Origin: Fulvivirga marina
GTDB taxonomy: Bacteria > Bacteroidota > Bacteroidia > Cytophagales > Cyclobacteriaceae
DNA: 64,000 nt
Direction of reading: 5' to 3'
Assembly (NCBI RefSeq): GCF_016775155.1
Contig: NZ_JAEUGD010000023.1
Location: 1-64,000, forward strand
In this document: positions 34,933 through 45,700 of the stretch, in pieces
How the letters are laid out: each line of letters begins with the position of its first letter
How positions within the stretch are numbered: position 1 is the stretch's first letter
Made by a program: the position numbers and the translations under genes
The notes under the pieces: model-generated
The model's input: the letters and a program-made list of their open reading frames with translations, nothing else
The model's database searches: none
Told to the model about the DNA's origin: nothing

Positions 34933-35574
34933 ATGAAAAAACTAACTGCGATACTCACACTTGCTATGATTATGGCTTTTTCTGTGAATTCATTTGCCCA
35001 ATTATCTAAGGCTGAAATGAAGGAATGGAAGAAAAAGGCTAAAGAATATGCAAAGAACCCTGAACAAATGAAGCAATTGGTTGAAGAAAACCAATCACTT
35101 CAAGGTCAGGTAACCAGCCTAAAAACTGAAAATACTGCTATGCAATCGCGCATGAGCGATAAAGACGCAAAAATCAGTGAATTGCAAGATGATTTGACAA
35201 AGCTTAGAGGCGACCTTTCTTCAGCAAAAGCAGAGTTGCGTGATATGAAGTCACAGCCAGCGGCAAGCTCGTCAGAAGGACCAATAATGGATGGTGTGGT
35301 TTTCAAAGTGCAGATCGGAGCATTCAGAAATAAAGACCTTTCGAAGTATTTTGAAAATAATGAGAACTTCAGTGGAGAAAACGAGGATGGTATGCAAAAA
35401 ATCACGCTTGGTCAGTTCAGAGATTACTGGGAAGCTGATACTTTTAAAAAGTACCTGAGAGAAATGGGTGTAAAAGATGCCTGGATCGTTCCTTACAAAG
35501 ACGGAGTAAGAGTACCTATTAAAGACGTACTTGAAGGCGTAATCGCTGATGATGGTGCGGCAGACTCTGAATAA
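34933..35574 (+). CDS. Periplasmic coiled-coil protein with SPOR-like domain
   Basis: 213 residues. Signal peptide (about 1-22, ending NSFAQ), coiled coil (about 45-108: QLVEENQSLQGQVTSLKTEN), then a C-terminal SPOR-like region (about 120-200) with GVVFKVQIGAFRNKDLSKYF and ITLGQFRDYWEADTFKKYL. SPOR domains bind denuded peptidoglycan in the periplasm, and this arrangement occurs in Bacteroidota envelope proteins. Cell-wall binding is inferred. Follows fumC and precedes recJ, with an inverted-repeat element between it and recJ. Confidence 0.75.
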   Translation: MKKLTAILTLAMIMAFSVNSFAQLSKAEMKEWKKKAKEYAKNPEQMKQLVEENQSLQGQVTSLKTENTAMQSRMSDKDAKISELQDDLTKLRGDLSSAKAELRDMKSQPAASSSEGPIMDGVVFKVQIGAFRNKDLSKYFENNENFSGENEDGMQKITLGQFRDYWEADTFKKYLREMGVKDAWIVPYKDGVRVPIKDVLEGVIADDGAADSE

Positions 35575-35598
35575 TAGATAGTAGTAAAATTACTTAAG

Positions 35599-35681
35599 AG
35601 GCTGTCTTAAAAGTCAACTCGTTTGGAAAAACGAGACCGTTTATCGGAAAAATACATATGGCTTTTGGGACAGCTTTTTTA
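35599..35681. repeat. 82-bp element with terminal inverted repeats, probable terminator
   Basis: AGGCTGTCTTAAAAG (35599-35613) pairs with CTTTTGGGACAGCTT (35662-35676), with 3 mismatches, followed by a T-run. An inner hairpin CTCGTTT/AAACGAG lies at 35619-35636. It ends the SPOR gene and lies just before recJ. The GAGGCTGTCT(C/T)AAAAG-type ends are reminiscent of dispersed short elements in this phylum. Confidence 0.45.
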
Positions 35682-35697
35682 TGTTTTAAAAATGTGC

Positions 35698-37404
35698 ATG
35701 GTAGAGAAAAGGTGGGTATTAAAAGATAAGCCTGACAAGGAAATTGTTGATTCATTATCACATACTATAAATGTAAGTCCTCCAATAGCCACCATCCTGG
35801 CACAACGTGGCATCACAGATTTTAACGGCGCCAAAAAATTCTTCCGACCTACCCTCGATATGCTTCATGATCCATTTTTGATGAAGGATATGGATCTGGC
35901 TGTATCAAGAATTGAAAAGGCCATTGTAAACCAGGAAAAAATACTGGTCTATGGTGACTATGATGTGGATGGCACCACATCGGTTGCCCTCTTCTTTACT
36001 TTTCTTAATTCCTTTTACTCTGCATGTGATTTCTATATACCGGACAGGTACAAAGAAGGCTACGGTATTTCCGAAGCTGGAATTGAATTTGCTGCTGAAA
36101 ACAATTTCAACCTGATTATCTCGCTTGATTGTGGGATCAAATCGGTAGGGCTAGTCGAAAAAGCCCGTTCTTATGGTATCGATTTTATTATATGTGATCA
36201 CCACCGACCGGGAGACAAGCTGCCACCAGCCATTGCTGTATTAGATCCCAAAAGGTCTGACTGTCAATATCCTTACAAAGAGCTACCGGGATGTGCTATC
36301 GGTTTCAAGCTGGTTCAAGCATTGGTTTTACAAAATCCGCACTGGTATAAAGATCCTCTGGATTTCCTGGATCTTGTTGTGGTAAGTATTGCCTCAGACA
36401 TTGTACCCATTACAGGAGAAAACAGAGTGCTGGCCTATTTCGGACTTCAACGTTTAAAAAACAGTGCCCGACCTGGCTTACGAGCTCTGATCAAGCTGGC
36501 TGGTATCAAATACAAAATGACCATTACAGGCATCGTGTTTGGCATGGCTCCAAGAATAAACGCAGCTGGTAGAATATCTCATGCAAAAACAGCAGTTAAC
36601 CTACTCCTGTCAGAATCTGAAGAAGAGGCTTATCACTTCGGAGAACAACTGGACGTAAAGAACGATAAACGCCGTGACTTTGATGCCAGCATTACTGAAG
36701 AGGCATTGGCCATGATTGAGGGAAATGAACGTCTGAAAACTTCAAAAACAACGGTTCTCTTTAAAAATGACTGGCATAAAGGGGTTATTGGTATAGTGGC
36801 TTCACGATGTATAGAGCGCTACCACCGTCCTACGATTATCATGACCATGTCTAACAACAAGGCCACCGGTTCTGCCAGATCTGTTCCTGGTTTTGATGTT
36901 TATAATGCTATAGAAAACTGTAGCGATCTGCTGGAGCAGTTTGGCGGACACATGTATGCTGCCGGACTTACAATGGATATCGATAAAGTAGAGGCTTTTC
37001 AGAAAAAATTTGAAGAAGTAGTTTCGAGCTCCATTTCAGAGGAACTGCTAACTCCACTAGTTAATATTGACTCAGAGATAACATTTAACAGGATCACTCC
37101 AAAGTTCTTTAATGTTATTAATCAGATGGAACCCTTCGGGCCGGAAAACCTATGTCCTGTATTTTTAGCAGAAAATATAAGTGTGGCAGGTTCTTTGAGG
37201 CTAATCAAAAACAAACACCTTAAATTCATCGCGCAGCAGGAGGGAAGTACTAACCGACTGGAAGCTATTGGCTTTAATCTGGGGGAATATGAAAAGAGGA
37301 TAAAGAATGGCGAAAAGTTCAGAATGGCATTTTCCATTGAGGAAAATAACTACATGGGCTATCAGTCTATTCAGTTAAATATAAAAGATATAAAGTTCGA
37401 TTAG
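35698..37404 (+). CDS. recJ: Single-stranded-DNA exonuclease RecJ
   Basis: 568 residues from ATG 35698 (MVEKRWVLKDKPDKEIVDSL); ATG 35692 adds two residues. A longer frame from 35623 runs through the terminator-like element and is not real. Degrades single-stranded DNA 5' to 3' in recombination and mismatch repair. DHH phosphoesterase motifs: LVYGDYDVDGTTS, NLIISLDCGIKS, IICDHHRPGDKLP, and the DHHA1-type GHMYAAGLTM (GGH). An OB-like C-terminal domain follows. Length normal. Followed by lptB with a 15-bp gap to the ATG. Confidence 0.95.
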   Translation: MVEKRWVLKDKPDKEIVDSLSHTINVSPPIATILAQRGITDFNGAKKFFRPTLDMLHDPFLMKDMDLAVSRIEKAIVNQEKILVYGDYDVDGTTSVALFFTFLNSFYSACDFYIPDRYKEGYGISEAGIEFAAENNFNLIISLDCGIKSVGLVEKARSYGIDFIICDHHRPGDKLPPAIAVLDPKRSDCQYPYKELPGCAIGFKLVQALVLQNPHWYKDPLDFLDLVVVSIASDIVPITGENRVLAYFGLQRLKNSARPGLRALIKLAGIKYKMTITGIVFGMAPRINAAGRISHAKTAVNLLLSESEEEAYHFGEQLDVKNDKRRDFDASITEEALAMIEGNERLKTSKTTVLFKNDWHKGVIGIVASRCIERYHRPTIIMTMSNNKATGSARSVPGFDVYNAIENCSDLLEQFGGHMYAAGLTMDIDKVEAFQKKFEEVVSSSISEELLTPLVNIDSEITFNRITPKFFNVINQMEPFGPENLCPVFLAENISVAGSLRLIKNKHLKFIAQQEGSTNRLEAIGFNLGEYEKRIKNGEKFRMAFSIEENNYMGYQSIQLNIKDIKFD

Positions 37405-37419
37405 TTATTTTTGCCAGAT

Positions 37420-38151
37420 ATGATATTACGAGCAGACCATCTAGTTAAAAAATATAAAAAGAGGACCGTTGTTAACAACGTATCTGTACAGGTAGAACAA
37501 GGTGAAATTGTTGGTTTACTTGGACCTAACGGAGCAGGTAAAACTACCACCTTTTACATGATCGTAGGGCTCATCAAGCCCAATGAAGGCCAGATCTTTT
37601 TAGATGATAATAATATCACTGACTTGCCCATGTACAGAAGAGCAAAACTGGGCATAGGGTATCTGGCTCAGGAAGCTTCGGTATTTAGAAAACTGACGGT
37701 TGAAGAAAATATTATGGCTGTTTTGGAAATGAGAAATATGCCCAAAGCTGCTCAAAAGGAAAAGTGTGAATCTCTTTTGGAAGAATTTAGCCTCACTCAT
37801 GTTCGTAAAAACCTGGGTATGGTCCTTTCAGGAGGTGAACGCCGCCGTACAGAAATTGCCAGAGCTTTAGCTGTTGACCCAAATTTTGTACTCCTTGATG
37901 AACCTTTTGCCGGTGTAGACCCCATTGCCGTTGAAGAGATACAAACTATTGTTGCCCAACTCAAAAAGAAAAATATAGGTATACTCATCACTGACCATAA
38001 CGTAAATGAAACCCTTTCTATAACAGATCGCGCATACCTTATGTTTGAAGGTAAACTGCTCAAAGCCGGATCTGCTGAAGAACTGGCAGCTGATGAGCAG
38101 GTAAGGCGTGTATACCTGGGACAGCATTTTGAGTTAAAAAGAAAAATTTGA
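37420..38151 (+). CDS. lptB: LPS export ABC transporter ATP-binding protein LptB
   Basis: 243 residues from ATG 37420 ([18 protein letters not shown]); a TTG three codons upstream is less likely. ATPase of the LptBFGC complex that extracts lipopolysaccharide from the inner membrane. Walker [13 protein letters not shown] loop [20 protein letters not shown], signature [15 protein letters not shown], Walker [20 protein letters not shown]-loop TDHNV. The insert [16 protein letters not shown] is typical of LptB. LptF/G partners are elsewhere. Recently separated from recJ by 15 bp, so co-transcription is plausible. Confidence 0.93.
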   Translation: MILRADHLVKKYKKRTVVNNVSVQVEQGEIVGLLGPNGAGKTTTFYMIVGLIKPNEGQIFLDDNNITDLPMYRRAKLGIGYLAQEASVFRKLTVEENIMAVLEMRNMPKAAQKEKCESLLEEFSLTHVRKNLGMVLSGGERRRTEIARALAVDPNFVLLDEPFAGVDPIAVEEIQTIVAQLKKKNIGILITDHNVNETLSITDRAYLMFEGKLLKAGSAEELAADEQVRRVYLGQHFELKRKI

Positions 38152-38217
38152 TCGGCCATATCACCAACAAACTGTTTTATTTCTATTTTTAAGTTATTTC
38201 AAATCAAATAATAGCTG

Positions 38218-39741
38218 GTGGATATACTGAATTCGATACTAACCTGGGTGATGAAGAAGCGGATACATGATATCGAACTTTTCATCAAATACCCACATGA
38301 CGTACAGCAAGAACTTTTTAAAAAATTACTTTCCGAAGCCAAAAACACGGAATTTGGAAAAAAATACGATTTTAAAAGTATCTCAAATTATCAACAGTAT
38401 AAAGATAGAGTCCCTGTTCATGCTTATGAAAACCTGTTCCCTTACATTGAGCGATTAATGCGAGGTGAGCAAAATATCTTATGGCCATCGGAAATCACCT
38501 GGTTTGCAAAATCTTCGGGAACTACCAATGCCAGAAGTAAGTTCATTCCGGTTTCTCCTGAAGCATTGGAAGACTGTCATTTCAAAGGAGGGAAGGACCT
38601 GATTTCTATTTATGTCAATAATTATCCTGAAACCAAAATGTTTACGGGCAAGGGATTGACGATAGGCGGAAGCCATCAGATTAACGAGTACGATCCTAAT
38701 GCCAACTCTTATTATGGTGACGTTAGTGCGGTTATTATGCAAAACCTTCCTTTATGGGCCCAACTGATCAGGACACCTAAACTGAATGTTGCTCTCATGG
38801 ATAAATGGGAGGAGAAAATCGAGAAAATGGCGGCCATTACCTCTGAAGAGAATGTAACCAACCTGGTAGGTGTCCCTACCTGGACGATTCTACTCATACA
38901 GCAGGTGTTAGAACTAAAGGGCAAGGATAACATCCTTGAAATCTGGCCCAACCTGGAAGTATTTTTTCATGGGGCAGTAGCCTTCACTCCTTACCGAGAG
39001 CTTTTTAAAAAGCTGATCCCGAAAAGTGACATGAATTATTGTGAAACATACAATGCTTCGGAGGGTTTCTTTGGCATTCAGGATCAGAAAGATTCTAACG
39101 AACTGCTTCTCATGCTGGATTATGGTATTTTCTATGAATTCATTCCATTTGATGACATAAATAACCCAAATCCGCAAACGATTTCGCTTGATGAAGTAGT
39201 GATAGGGAAAAATTACGCCATGCTCATCAGTACCAACTCCGGACTTTGGCGCTATAATATCGGTGATACAATAAAGTTTACGAGCACGTCCCCATACAGA
39301 ATTAAAATTTCCGGACGCACCAAGCATTTTATTAATGCTTTCGGAGAGGAGTTGATTATAGAAAATGCCGAATCTGCGATTACCGATGCCTGCTCAAAGA
39401 CAGGTGCCATTATAGATAATTTCACTGCAGCGCCCATCTACTTCGACGAAGGAAACAAAGGTGGCCATGAGTGGATAATTGAATTCAAAAAGCAGCCCGA
39501 TAATTTGGAACGGTTTACACAGTTCCTTGATGAAAAGCTCCGTGAAATAAACTCAGACTATGACGCCAAGCGCTACAAAGACATGGCCCTTTTACCTCCG
39601 GTAGTACATAGCGCCAAGGAAGGAACTTTCTATGCCTGGATGAAAAAAAGAGGTAAGCTGGGTGGTCAAAACAAGGTGCCCCGACTATCCAACAACCGGG
39701 AACACCTAGATGACATCCTCAAAATGATGAAAAGCATCTAA
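38218..39741 (+). CDS. GH3 family (auxin-responsive-type) acyl-adenylate protein
   Basis: 507 residues; GTG start at 38218 followed by DILNSILTWVMKKRIHDIEL, which matches the usual N-terminus of this family in Bacteroidota. Motifs include FAKSSGTTNARSKFIPVS (adenylate P-loop region), YNASEGFFGIQ, and LWRYNIGDTIKFTS and KISGRTKHFINAFGEE. GH3 enzymes join amino acids to carboxylic acids through an acyl-adenylate; in bacteria the substrate is unknown. The gene follows lptB by 66 bp on the same strand. Cytoplasmic, no membrane helices. Confidence 0.85.
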   Translation: MDILNSILTWVMKKRIHDIELFIKYPHDVQQELFKKLLSEAKNTEFGKKYDFKSISNYQQYKDRVPVHAYENLFPYIERLMRGEQNILWPSEITWFAKSSGTTNARSKFIPVSPEALEDCHFKGGKDLISIYVNNYPETKMFTGKGLTIGGSHQINEYDPNANSYYGDVSAVIMQNLPLWAQLIRTPKLNVALMDKWEEKIEKMAAITSEENVTNLVGVPTWTILLIQQVLELKGKDNILEIWPNLEVFFHGAVAFTPYRELFKKLIPKSDMNYCETYNASEGFFGIQDQKDSNELLLMLDYGIFYEFIPFDDINNPNPQTISLDEVVIGKNYAMLISTNSGLWRYNIGDTIKFTSTSPYRIKISGRTKHFINAFGEELIIENAESAITDACSKTGAIIDNFTAAPIYFDEGNKGGHEWIIEFKKQPDNLERFTQFLDEKLREINSDYDAKRYKDMALLPPVVHSAKEGTFYAWMKKRGKLGGQNKVPRLSNNREHLDDILKMMKSI

Positions 39742-39781
39742 ATCTAAAAGGTTTAGAAAGACATCTCTTCTATTCTTTTTA

Positions 39782-42160
39782 CTATTCCTCTTTAAGGGTT
39801 TTAGCAGGATTTATCATTGATGCCTTAAGGGTATTGAAAACTACCGAAGCCAGAGCAATAACAATGGCAATTATACCTGCAAACACAAATGGCGCCGGTT
39901 CCAATTCAAAATGGTACGCATAATCTGACAACCAGTTGTCAGTATAAATCCAGGCGAGTGGTAAAGCTATCACAATAGATATAATAACCAACTTCAGAAA
40001 ATCTTTAGAAAACAAATAGAGCAAGCTGGCTACATTAGCACCTAATACTTTTCTTACACCTGTTTCTTTAGTCCGTTGTTGCATAAGGAAAGCCGATAAG
40101 CCAAAAAGACCCAATGCACTGATGAAAATCGCTGCCATTGTAAATATGCTACTTAGCCAGCCAACCGTCTGCAAGCTGGCATAATTACTTCTATAATCGC
40201 TTTGTATGTAAGTATAGTCAAAGGGATATTGATCTTCGTACTTCTTATACACTCGTTGAACCTTATCAAGTATTTCTTTAGTATATGCCTGATCATAGCT
40301 GATATAGGCGTTCCAGGTTTCTTCAGGATTACACAAGATTACCACGGGTTCAATGCGCTGTGTCAACGGTTGATGATGATAATTTTTTGCGATACCAACC
40401 ACTAAAGCTTTATTACCCCATACGGTCAACTCTGTTCCCATAGGTTGATCCAAACCCAATGATTTAGCCGCTTCTTCGTTTAGTATTACTTGTTTAAGCG
40501 AATTTAACTTACTGGAATAGACTTTGTCAAAAGCGCGTCCTTCTACAAGGCCGACCTCAAAAGTCTCAATAAAGTCTTGACTGACCTGAATCACATTGAA
40601 GAAAGTATTATTGTCCTCCGGCTTTCCTGGCCAGAGTACTCCTTTATTTTTATTCATGGTATTCAATGGATCCTGCTCTGTAAAACTTACTGATTGAATT
40701 CCCGGAATACTTAATAGTTCTTCCTTATACAATTGCTGTTTTCCCCGTATACCATGCAATACATGCCGCAAAATCTGAGTTGTTTTTATCCCCAGATCAC
40801 TGTTATGTATAAATTCAATCTGATTAAATACTACGGAGGTAAAGACAATGAACGCAATAGATAAAGTGAATTGAAATACCACCAGAAATTTTCTTAACCC
40901 TGTTAAACCACCACCAATATTGAGCTTTTGCTTCTCAGATAAAAGGCTAAAAGATGAGAACAACAATGCTGGATAGATTCCTGCAAGGAAACCAATACTT
41001 ATACTACCAGCAATTAGGACTATTATAAATAGTGGTGATGAATATGGAAGAGCAATATGTTTACTGGTAAGCGCATTAAAAAATGGCATGAGCATCTCAA
41101 TCAGTGTAATAGCTAACAACATTGAAATAACTGCTACTAGAACGGATCCTGTTAAGAACTGAAAAGTTACCTGCCTTCTTTGCGCCCCAACAGCTTTTCT
41201 AAGCCCAACTTCCTTGTGCCGCTTGCTAGCCATAACTGTATACAGGTTTATAAAATTAATACAAGCAATTATGAGTACTATAAATGCTACAGCAGAAATC
41301 AGTCTGAGGTAAACAATTCTACCAGAAGCATTTCTTCCTGCCGAGAAGTCATTGCGGAGATAAACATCCACAAACGGATAGGCAAACAGTGCGTCATCCG
41401 TTTCGGCAATACTATGTCGGGTTAAAACGGCAGTTAATTTTTTGTCAATATCTGCACGCCGGATCCCTGGCACCGTTTCAATAAAGACATGAACATTAAA
41501 ATTTGAAAAGGAGTATTTATTTGAGCTTTTCCACCAGGGTCGCTGCGTATCCTCAAAATGTTGATAGGGCAAAATAAAGTCAAAACGCAGGGAAGACTGA
41601 TAGGGTATTTTTTTAAGTACACCCGTTATCTTGTAGGGCTGTTTTTCTTCTTGTACGATGTCAATATATTCACCCAATGCCGATTGACCCGGAAAGTATT
41701 TCTCAGCCATCTCGGTAGAAATAACAATAGAGCGAGTTTCCTTAAATGCATTATCAAGGCTGCCTTCCTTCAATGGAAAACTAAAGATCTGTAACAAAGC
41801 AGAATCGGCATAGACTCCCTGCTCAGAAACGGACATTGTTTCTTTTGCAAATACAGCATGAGCAGGAAAGGCTCTGGCTATAGTCTTTACTTCAGGAACT
41901 TCCCCTTTTATCAACGGCACCAAAGATGACGAGGCGTAAGGTACAATTACACTTTCTCCAGACCTGTCCTTTTCAGCAAAAATCTGGTATACATTATCCT
42001 TATTCTCATGGAATCTATCAAAGCTATATTCATCCCAAACCCAAACGGCCATGAAAATAAAACAAACCAATCCAAACGTTAACCCGAATATATTGATGAC
42101 TGTAAAAGTCTTCTGTTTAAGAAAATACCTGAGGGTGACTTTGATATAATTTTTAATCAT
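39782..42160 (-). CDS. FtsX/MacB-type ABC transporter permease
   Basis: 792 residues. Begins MIKNYIKVTLRYFLKQKTFT and has the permease layout: one N-terminal helix (about 20-42), a large periplasmic MacB_PCD domain, a cluster of helices (about 282-425), a second periplasmic domain, then three C-terminal helices (about 680-780), including GVRKVLGANVASLLYLFSKD typical of FtsX domains. Two FtsX halves make it the full-length fused type common in Bacteroidota. No ATPase gene is adjacent, so its partner is encoded elsewhere. Substrate unknown; efflux or lipoprotein-type transport is possible (inference). Confidence 0.85.
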   Translation of the reverse strand: MIKNYIKVTLRYFLKQKTFTVINIFGLTFGLVCFIFMAVWVWDEYSFDRFHENKDNVYQIFAEKDRSGESVIVPYASSSLVPLIKGEVPEVKTIARAFPAHAVFAKETMSVSEQGVYADSALLQIFSFPLKEGSLDNAFKETRSIVISTEMAEKYFPGQSALGEYIDIVQEEKQPYKITGVLKKIPYQSSLRFDFILPYQHFEDTQRPWWKSSNKYSFSNFNVHVFIETVPGIRRADIDKKLTAVLTRHSIAETDDALFAYPFVDVYLRNDFSAGRNASGRIVYLRLISAVAFIVLIIACINFINLYTVMASKRHKEVGLRKAVGAQRRQVTFQFLTGSVLVAVISMLLAITLIEMLMPFFNALTSKHIALPYSSPLFIIVLIAGSISIGFLAGIYPALLFSSFSLLSEKQKLNIGGGLTGLRKFLVVFQFTLSIAFIVFTSVVFNQIEFIHNSDLGIKTTQILRHVLHGIRGKQQLYKEELLSIPGIQSVSFTEQDPLNTMNKNKGVLWPGKPEDNNTFFNVIQVSQDFIETFEVGLVEGRAFDKVYSSKLNSLKQVILNEEAAKSLGLDQPMGTELTVWGNKALVVGIAKNYHHQPLTQRIEPVVILCNPEETWNAYISYDQAYTKEILDKVQRVYKKYEDQYPFDYTYIQSDYRSNYASLQTVGWLSSIFTMAAIFISALGLFGLSAFLMQQRTKETGVRKVLGANVASLLYLFSKDFLKLVIISIVIALPLAWIYTDNWLSDYAYHFELEPAPFVFAGIIAIVIALASVVFNTLKASMINPAKTLKEE

Positions 42161-42762
42161 GTTGAGCTAATCTATCTATTAGTGAAGCTAAGTCATAGCC
42201 TAAAATAGTGCCATTCAACAAAAACCTATATTTTAACCAAAACAAGCAAACCGATCTAATAGATATCAAGCTGTTGTTTCACTCTGAAACAGTTAAGTGT
42301 TTTGTTTTGAAACATATCAAGGGCTATGAAAAGCCTTTCAGGTATAAAAGCAATGTACGAAAAATCAATGTTCGATTACAGCAAAGGAACTAAATGGCTC
42401 AATAATATTTACTGCGACAGGTCTCCTTTCTCATAGCCCGAATGTCATTATTGAAAGTACTTTTTGAATTGAACAAAACTAAAACCCCAAGCCCATAAAA
42501 CCAATTCAAAATTGCAGTGATTTGGCCTTGTTTTCATCAAACCAAATGTAATTCAGATAGGCTACGGGTCTGTTATCATCAGCTGTACCATTGCTGCATA
42601 AAAATATACGTCTCAAAAATCACTCAACGTAAAGGACATGCTTATACAACTAAAACCAGTTTAATAAAACAAATACCCATTTTAAAACTAACTTAACTTA
42701 TCCTTCACATTACTCTTTTCAATATTTTCCTACCTTTGCAACTTAATTTTTAGGGCAAAAGC
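42161..42762. other. 602-bp intergenic region, no gene seen
   Basis: Between the permease start and mfd. A short plus-strand frame (42208-42393) has no coding character and is not called. A palindrome TGTTTCA-CTC-TGAAACA lies at 42275-42291 without an assigned role. A TACCTTTG element (42731-42738) lies near the mfd start. The rest is AT-rich and unstructured. Confidence 0.6.
42731..42738 (+). promoter_or_regulatory. Candidate -7 promoter element of mfd
   Basis: TACCTTTG matches TAnnTTTG, 24 bp before the GTG start at 42763. A -33 motif is not obvious. Confidence 0.45.
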
Positions 42763-45700
42763 GTGAAGGCAGGCGACCTGTTAAAACTGTACAAAGCGGA
42801 TAGCATTATCCAAACGATAGCCGAGATAACCAAGGCTAATGAGGATCTTCATGTCCAGGTCAAAGGGCTGACCGGTAGTTTGGATGCCGTATTGATTGCA
42901 TCACTATATCAAATCAATCATCAAAACCACCTGATTGTACTACACGACAAAGAAGAAGCGGCTTACTTTCACAACGACCTGCAAAATTTACTCTCTGGTA
43001 AGGAGGTACTTTTCTTCCCAACCTCATATAAGAGACCCTACGAGTTTGAGGAAACAGAAAACGCCAACGTATTGATGCGCGCTGAGATCCTCAACCGGGT
43101 AAATCATAAAGCCTCATCTGGAGAACTAATTGTAACTTACCCTGAAGCCCTAACAGAAAAAGTTATCAACAAAAAATCGTTGACTAAAAATACTTTTTCT
43201 GCTAAAGTGGGGGAAGCTGTAGATGTAGAGTTTCTTAGCGAACTGCTCATGTCATATGACTTCGAAAAAACAGACTTTGTTTATGAAGCCGGACAGTTTG
43301 CCGTAAGAGGGGGTATTATAGACGTTTTCTCGTATGCACATGACCTGCCCTACCGTATAGAGCTTTTTGGAAATGAAATAGATAGTATCCGGACATTTGA
43401 TCCAAACTCGCAACTTTCGGTGGATGCTGTGAAAGAGATCAACCTGATTCCGAATGTACAGACAAAGTTGATACATGAGGAACGTCAGAGCTTTCTGGAT
43501 TTCCTACCCAATAACACAAAAGTCTGGTTTAAGGATTATCAACAAACACTGGATATTATTGACAGTTACTTCAAAAGAGCCAAAGAATGCTTTGATGATA
43601 TACTGAAAGCCAGTGGAGAAACACAGGTAATTTTAAACCCTGAGGATCTGTTTGAAACCTCTAAAACATTTAAGAAGCAGGCCGTTCCTTTAGTGAAAAT
43701 TGAATTTGGCAATCGCTTCTATTTTAAAAACCCTGAAAGTTTTAGTTTTGATTCTGAACCCCAACCCTCTTTTAACAAAAATTTTGAGCTACTTGCTAAA
43801 AACCTGACAGAAAATCAGGAGTTGGGTTTTACAACACTAATTGCTTCAGATTCTCAACAACAACTCCAAAGGCTGCACTCAATCTTTGAAGAAATTGATC
43901 CAACTATCGACTTTCAAGATCTGAATGCCAGTTTGAGACAGGGTTTTATTGACAGGATTCTTAATATCGCTTGTTACACAGACCATCAATTGTTCGAGCG
44001 ATTTCACAGGTATAAAACCAAAGATAAACATTCCAAATCCAAGGCTCTAACGCTAAAAGAGCTTCGTACACTACAGCCTGGTGATTTCGTAACGCATATT
44101 GATTACGGTATAGGCAAGTTTGCCGGCTTAGAAAAGCGTGAGGTCAATGGCAAGATACAAGAGGCCATACGACTGATATACAGAGATGATGACTTGCTTT
44201 ATGTGAGTATTCACTCCCTGCATAAAATTTCCAAGTATACGGGTAAAGAAGGTACACCGCCATCTATAAGTAAACTTGGTTCCCCAGAATGGGAAAATAA
44301 GAAGAAGCGGGTTAAAAAGCAGGTTGTCGACATTGCCAAAGACCTGATCAACCTTTATGCAAAGCGGAAACAGGCTCCAGGATATGCGTTTTCAAAAGAC
44401 AGCTTCTTACAGGCTGAACTGGAATCTTCATTTATCTATGAAGATACACCTGACCAGGCAAAGGCCACGGCAGACGTAAAAGACGACATGGAGCTAAAGC
44501 ATCCCATGGACCGTTTGGTATGTGGAGATGTAGGTTTTGGCAAAACAGAAGTTGCAATTCGGGCTGCATTCAAGGCCGTAACGGATAACAAGCAAGTGGC
44601 AGTGCTGGTTCCAACCACCATTTTGGCAATGCAACACTATAGAACTTTTCAATCAAGATTATCTGATTTTCCTGTAAAAGTGGAGTATATCAACCGCTTT
44701 AAGAGCAGTAAGCAGATCAAGGAAACGCTGAAAAGAGTAAAGGAGGGAGAAACTGACATTCTTATTGGTACACATCGGATTGTTAACAAGGATGTTGATT
44801 TCAAAGACCTGGGTCTAATGATTATTGATGAGGAACAAAAGTTTGGGGTCAAAGTAAAAGAAAAGCTGAAGGAGATGAGAGTTAATGTCGACGCTCTTAC
44901 GTTAACAGCAACACCAATACCGCGAACTTTACATTTTTCATTAATGGGAGCTCGTGATCTAAGCATTATCTCCACCCCACCACCTAACCGCCAGCCGGTT
45001 ACTACGGAGCTTCATACTTTTAATGAAGAAATCACACGTGATGCTATCAGTTTTGAGTTGAGACGAGGCGGACAGGTATTTTTTGTTCACAATAGAGTTA
45101 GTGACATTGAAAGTGTGGCCAACATTATCATGCGCCTCGTACCTGATTCTCGCGTAGGCATTGCGCACGGACAAATGGATGGCGCCACACTGGAAAAGGC
45201 TATGCTCAAATTTATTGAAGGTGAGTATGATGTTCTTGTTTCCACCAATATTATTGAATCTGGTCTGGACATTCCTAACGCCAATACGATAATCATTAAT
45301 TCGGCTCATATGTTTGGCTTGTCAGATTTGCATCAGATGCGCGGAAGAGTAGGGAGAAGTAATAAAAAGGCATTTTGTTATTTATTAACGCCACCAACCA
45401 TTGGTCTTTCATCTGATTCCAGAAAAAGACTAAGCACCCTGGAAGAATTTTCTGATCTGGGCGATGGGTTTAAAGTTGCCATGCGGGATCTTGATATCAG
45501 GGGTGCGGGCAACCTTTTGGGAGCTGAACAAAGCGGTTTTATTTCAGATCTTGGTTTCGACATGTACCACAAAATACTTGACGAGGCGGTACAAGAGCTA
45601 AAAGAAACAGAGTTTCGCGATCTATTTGTTAAAGAACTATCAGAGACTACTAAAGTGCTTGTTCAGGACTGTAACATCGAAACCGATCTGGAAGTGATTA

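Noticed and set aside
42275-42291. TGTTTCA-CTC-TGAAACA as a third parS site
   Set aside because: The centre lacks CACGTG and the length is 17, not 16; it is also far from the other two sites.
42208-42393. 61-residue frame in the permease-mfd gap
   Set aside because: Low-complexity, no start signal, no coding character.
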